DNA of 7,542 nt from NCBI GenBank assembly GCA_012031475.1, contig JAAUTJ010000213.1, positions 1 through 7,542 on the forward strand, in the 5' to 3' direction. Of the stretch, positions 7,068 through 7,542 are shown one piece after another. The position numbers were made by a program, and so were the translations under genes. The notes below the pieces were generated by a model. The model was not told where the DNA came from, ran no database searches, and saw only the letters and a list, made by a program, of their open reading frames with translations. Origin of the DNA: Leptolyngbyaceae cyanobacterium SM1_3_5 (GTDB lineage Bacteria; Cyanobacteriota; Cyanobacteriia; Elainellales; Elainellaceae). Position 1 is the stretch's first letter, and every line of letters begins with the position of its first letter.

Positions 7068-7096
7068 CTGAGACGGCTGTTTTACTGAAACGGCTG
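7068..7096. repeat. Short direct repeat in the response regulator trailer
   Basis: CTGAGACGGCTG (7068-7079) and CTGAAACGGCTG (7085-7096) match at 11 of 12 positions with a 17-nt offset. They lie between the regulator stop and its terminator, outside any gene. This may be a small tandem duplication. Confidence 0.4.
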
Positions 7097-7111
7097 CGAT
7101 CGAGGCTTTGC

Positions 7112-7516
7112 TTAGGGCTGGCGGCCAGATGCCGCGCGACCCAACTGCGTCACAACATTGATCAGTTCTTGAATCGGCACTTCCTTTTCGCAAAAGGCAT
7201 CTACCTGAGCAGTTTGCACCATCACTTCGACCTGCGGGTCTTTGACGGAGGAGTAGGCGACAATTTGCGTTTGTGGATACAGGCCTTTGATTTGCAGAGA
7301 AGCGCTAAGCCCGTCCACGATCGGCATCTGTAAATCAAGAATTACCACGTCAGGACGGTGCTGCCTGACCATCTCTACTGCCTCTTTGCCGTTGCTTGCT
7401 AAGCCCACCAGTTCAATACCGGGTTGCCGCTGCAAGGCCATTTTGAGGCTGTAGCGAATGAGTTCGTGGTCGTCCACAACAAGGACGCGGAGGTTAGGTG
7501 ACCGATGAGACAACAT
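7112..7516 (-). CDS. Single-domain response regulator (NarL/LuxR-type receiver without output domain)
   Basis: A CheY-fold receiver of 134 residues. It has the acidic pair Asp15-Asp16 (VLVVDDHELIRYSLKMAL), the phospho-acceptor Asp61 in DVVILDLQMPIVDGLSA, the switch Ser89/Ser90 in IVAYSSVKD, and the conserved Lys111 (CEKEVP). The DDHELIR opening and LDLQMP block are typical of receivers that normally carry a C-terminal LuxR-type helix-turn-helix. Here the protein stops at ASGRQP and a terminator follows within 60 nt, so no DNA-binding domain exists downstream. It therefore probably signals by protein contact. ATG 7516 is the first usable start, but no Shine-Dalgarno precedes it and the frame stays open to the window edge, so an upstream start cannot be excluded. 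The cognate kinase is unknown. Confidence 0.9.
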   Translation of the reverse strand: MLSHRSPNLRVLVVDDHELIRYSLKMALQRQPGIELVGLASNGKEAVEMVRQHRPDVVILDLQMPIVDGLSASLQIKGLYPQTQIVAYSSVKDPQVEVMVQTAQVDAFCEKEVPIQELINVVTQLGRAASGRQP

Positions 7517-7542
7517 GCGGCTTAGGAGGGTTAGCGTCCACT

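Noticed and set aside
1..7542. Defence island, toxin-antitoxin, phage or integrated element
   Set aside because: No integrase, transposase, toxin, nuclease or CRISPR repeat pattern; gene content and HIP1 density are typical of the host chromosome throughout.

Overview
The window looks like cyanobacterial chromosome, probably from a filamentous Leptolyngbya/Oscillatoria-type organism; the lineage is my inference. Three things support this. The octamer GCGATCGC (the cyanobacterial HIP1 motif) occurs 13 times in 7.5 kb. The genes include families largely restricted to cyanobacteria and plastids: Ftn2/ZipN, a CRR7-type protein and a DUF2854 protein. The intergenic DNA also contains cyanobacterial-style palindromic elements. 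No phage, CRISPR, IS, tRNA or rRNA signal was seen.

Layout. Positions 1-992 (minus) hold the N-terminal part of the division protein Ftn2/ZipN, running off the left edge. A divergent intergenic region (993-1264) separates it from pdhA (1265-2291, plus), the E1 alpha subunit of pyruvate dehydrogenase. A CRR7-type NDH-1 accessory gene (2297-2554) follows 5 bp later, then a good hairpin terminator (2585-2616). Positions 2715-5781 (plus) encode a large sensor: an APC-type permease domain fused to PAS, coiled coil and histidine kinase. A non-coding convergent gap (5782-5992) contains two palindromes. A DUF2854 membrane protein (5993-6565, minus) and a 59-residue unknown protein (6654-6833, plus) are divergently arranged across 88 bp. 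Positions 6834-7111 contain a highly structured, probably dispersed palindromic repeat (6867-6980) and a bidirectional terminator (7019-7053). A single-domain response regulator (7112-7516, minus) ends the window.

Reading-frame quality. Four genes in the left two thirds (ftn2, pdhA, crr7-like, the kinase) are each split by one-base or two-base shifts, while the protein on both sides of each shift remains clearly in family. Most shifts fall at homopolymers, where one base too few or too many restores the conserved sequence. I therefore treat them as read errors in intact genes, not pseudogenes, and give each gene its full extent. The three genes to the right of 5800 have no internal break.

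Working relationships. The genes are mostly unrelated housekeeping functions: division, central carbon, NDH-1. The least ordinary item is the transporter-kinase fusion, which suggests a sensor that reads an amino-acid-like solute through a permease fold. A stand-alone receiver protein lies 1.3 kb away, but nothing in the sequence shows that the two are partners.
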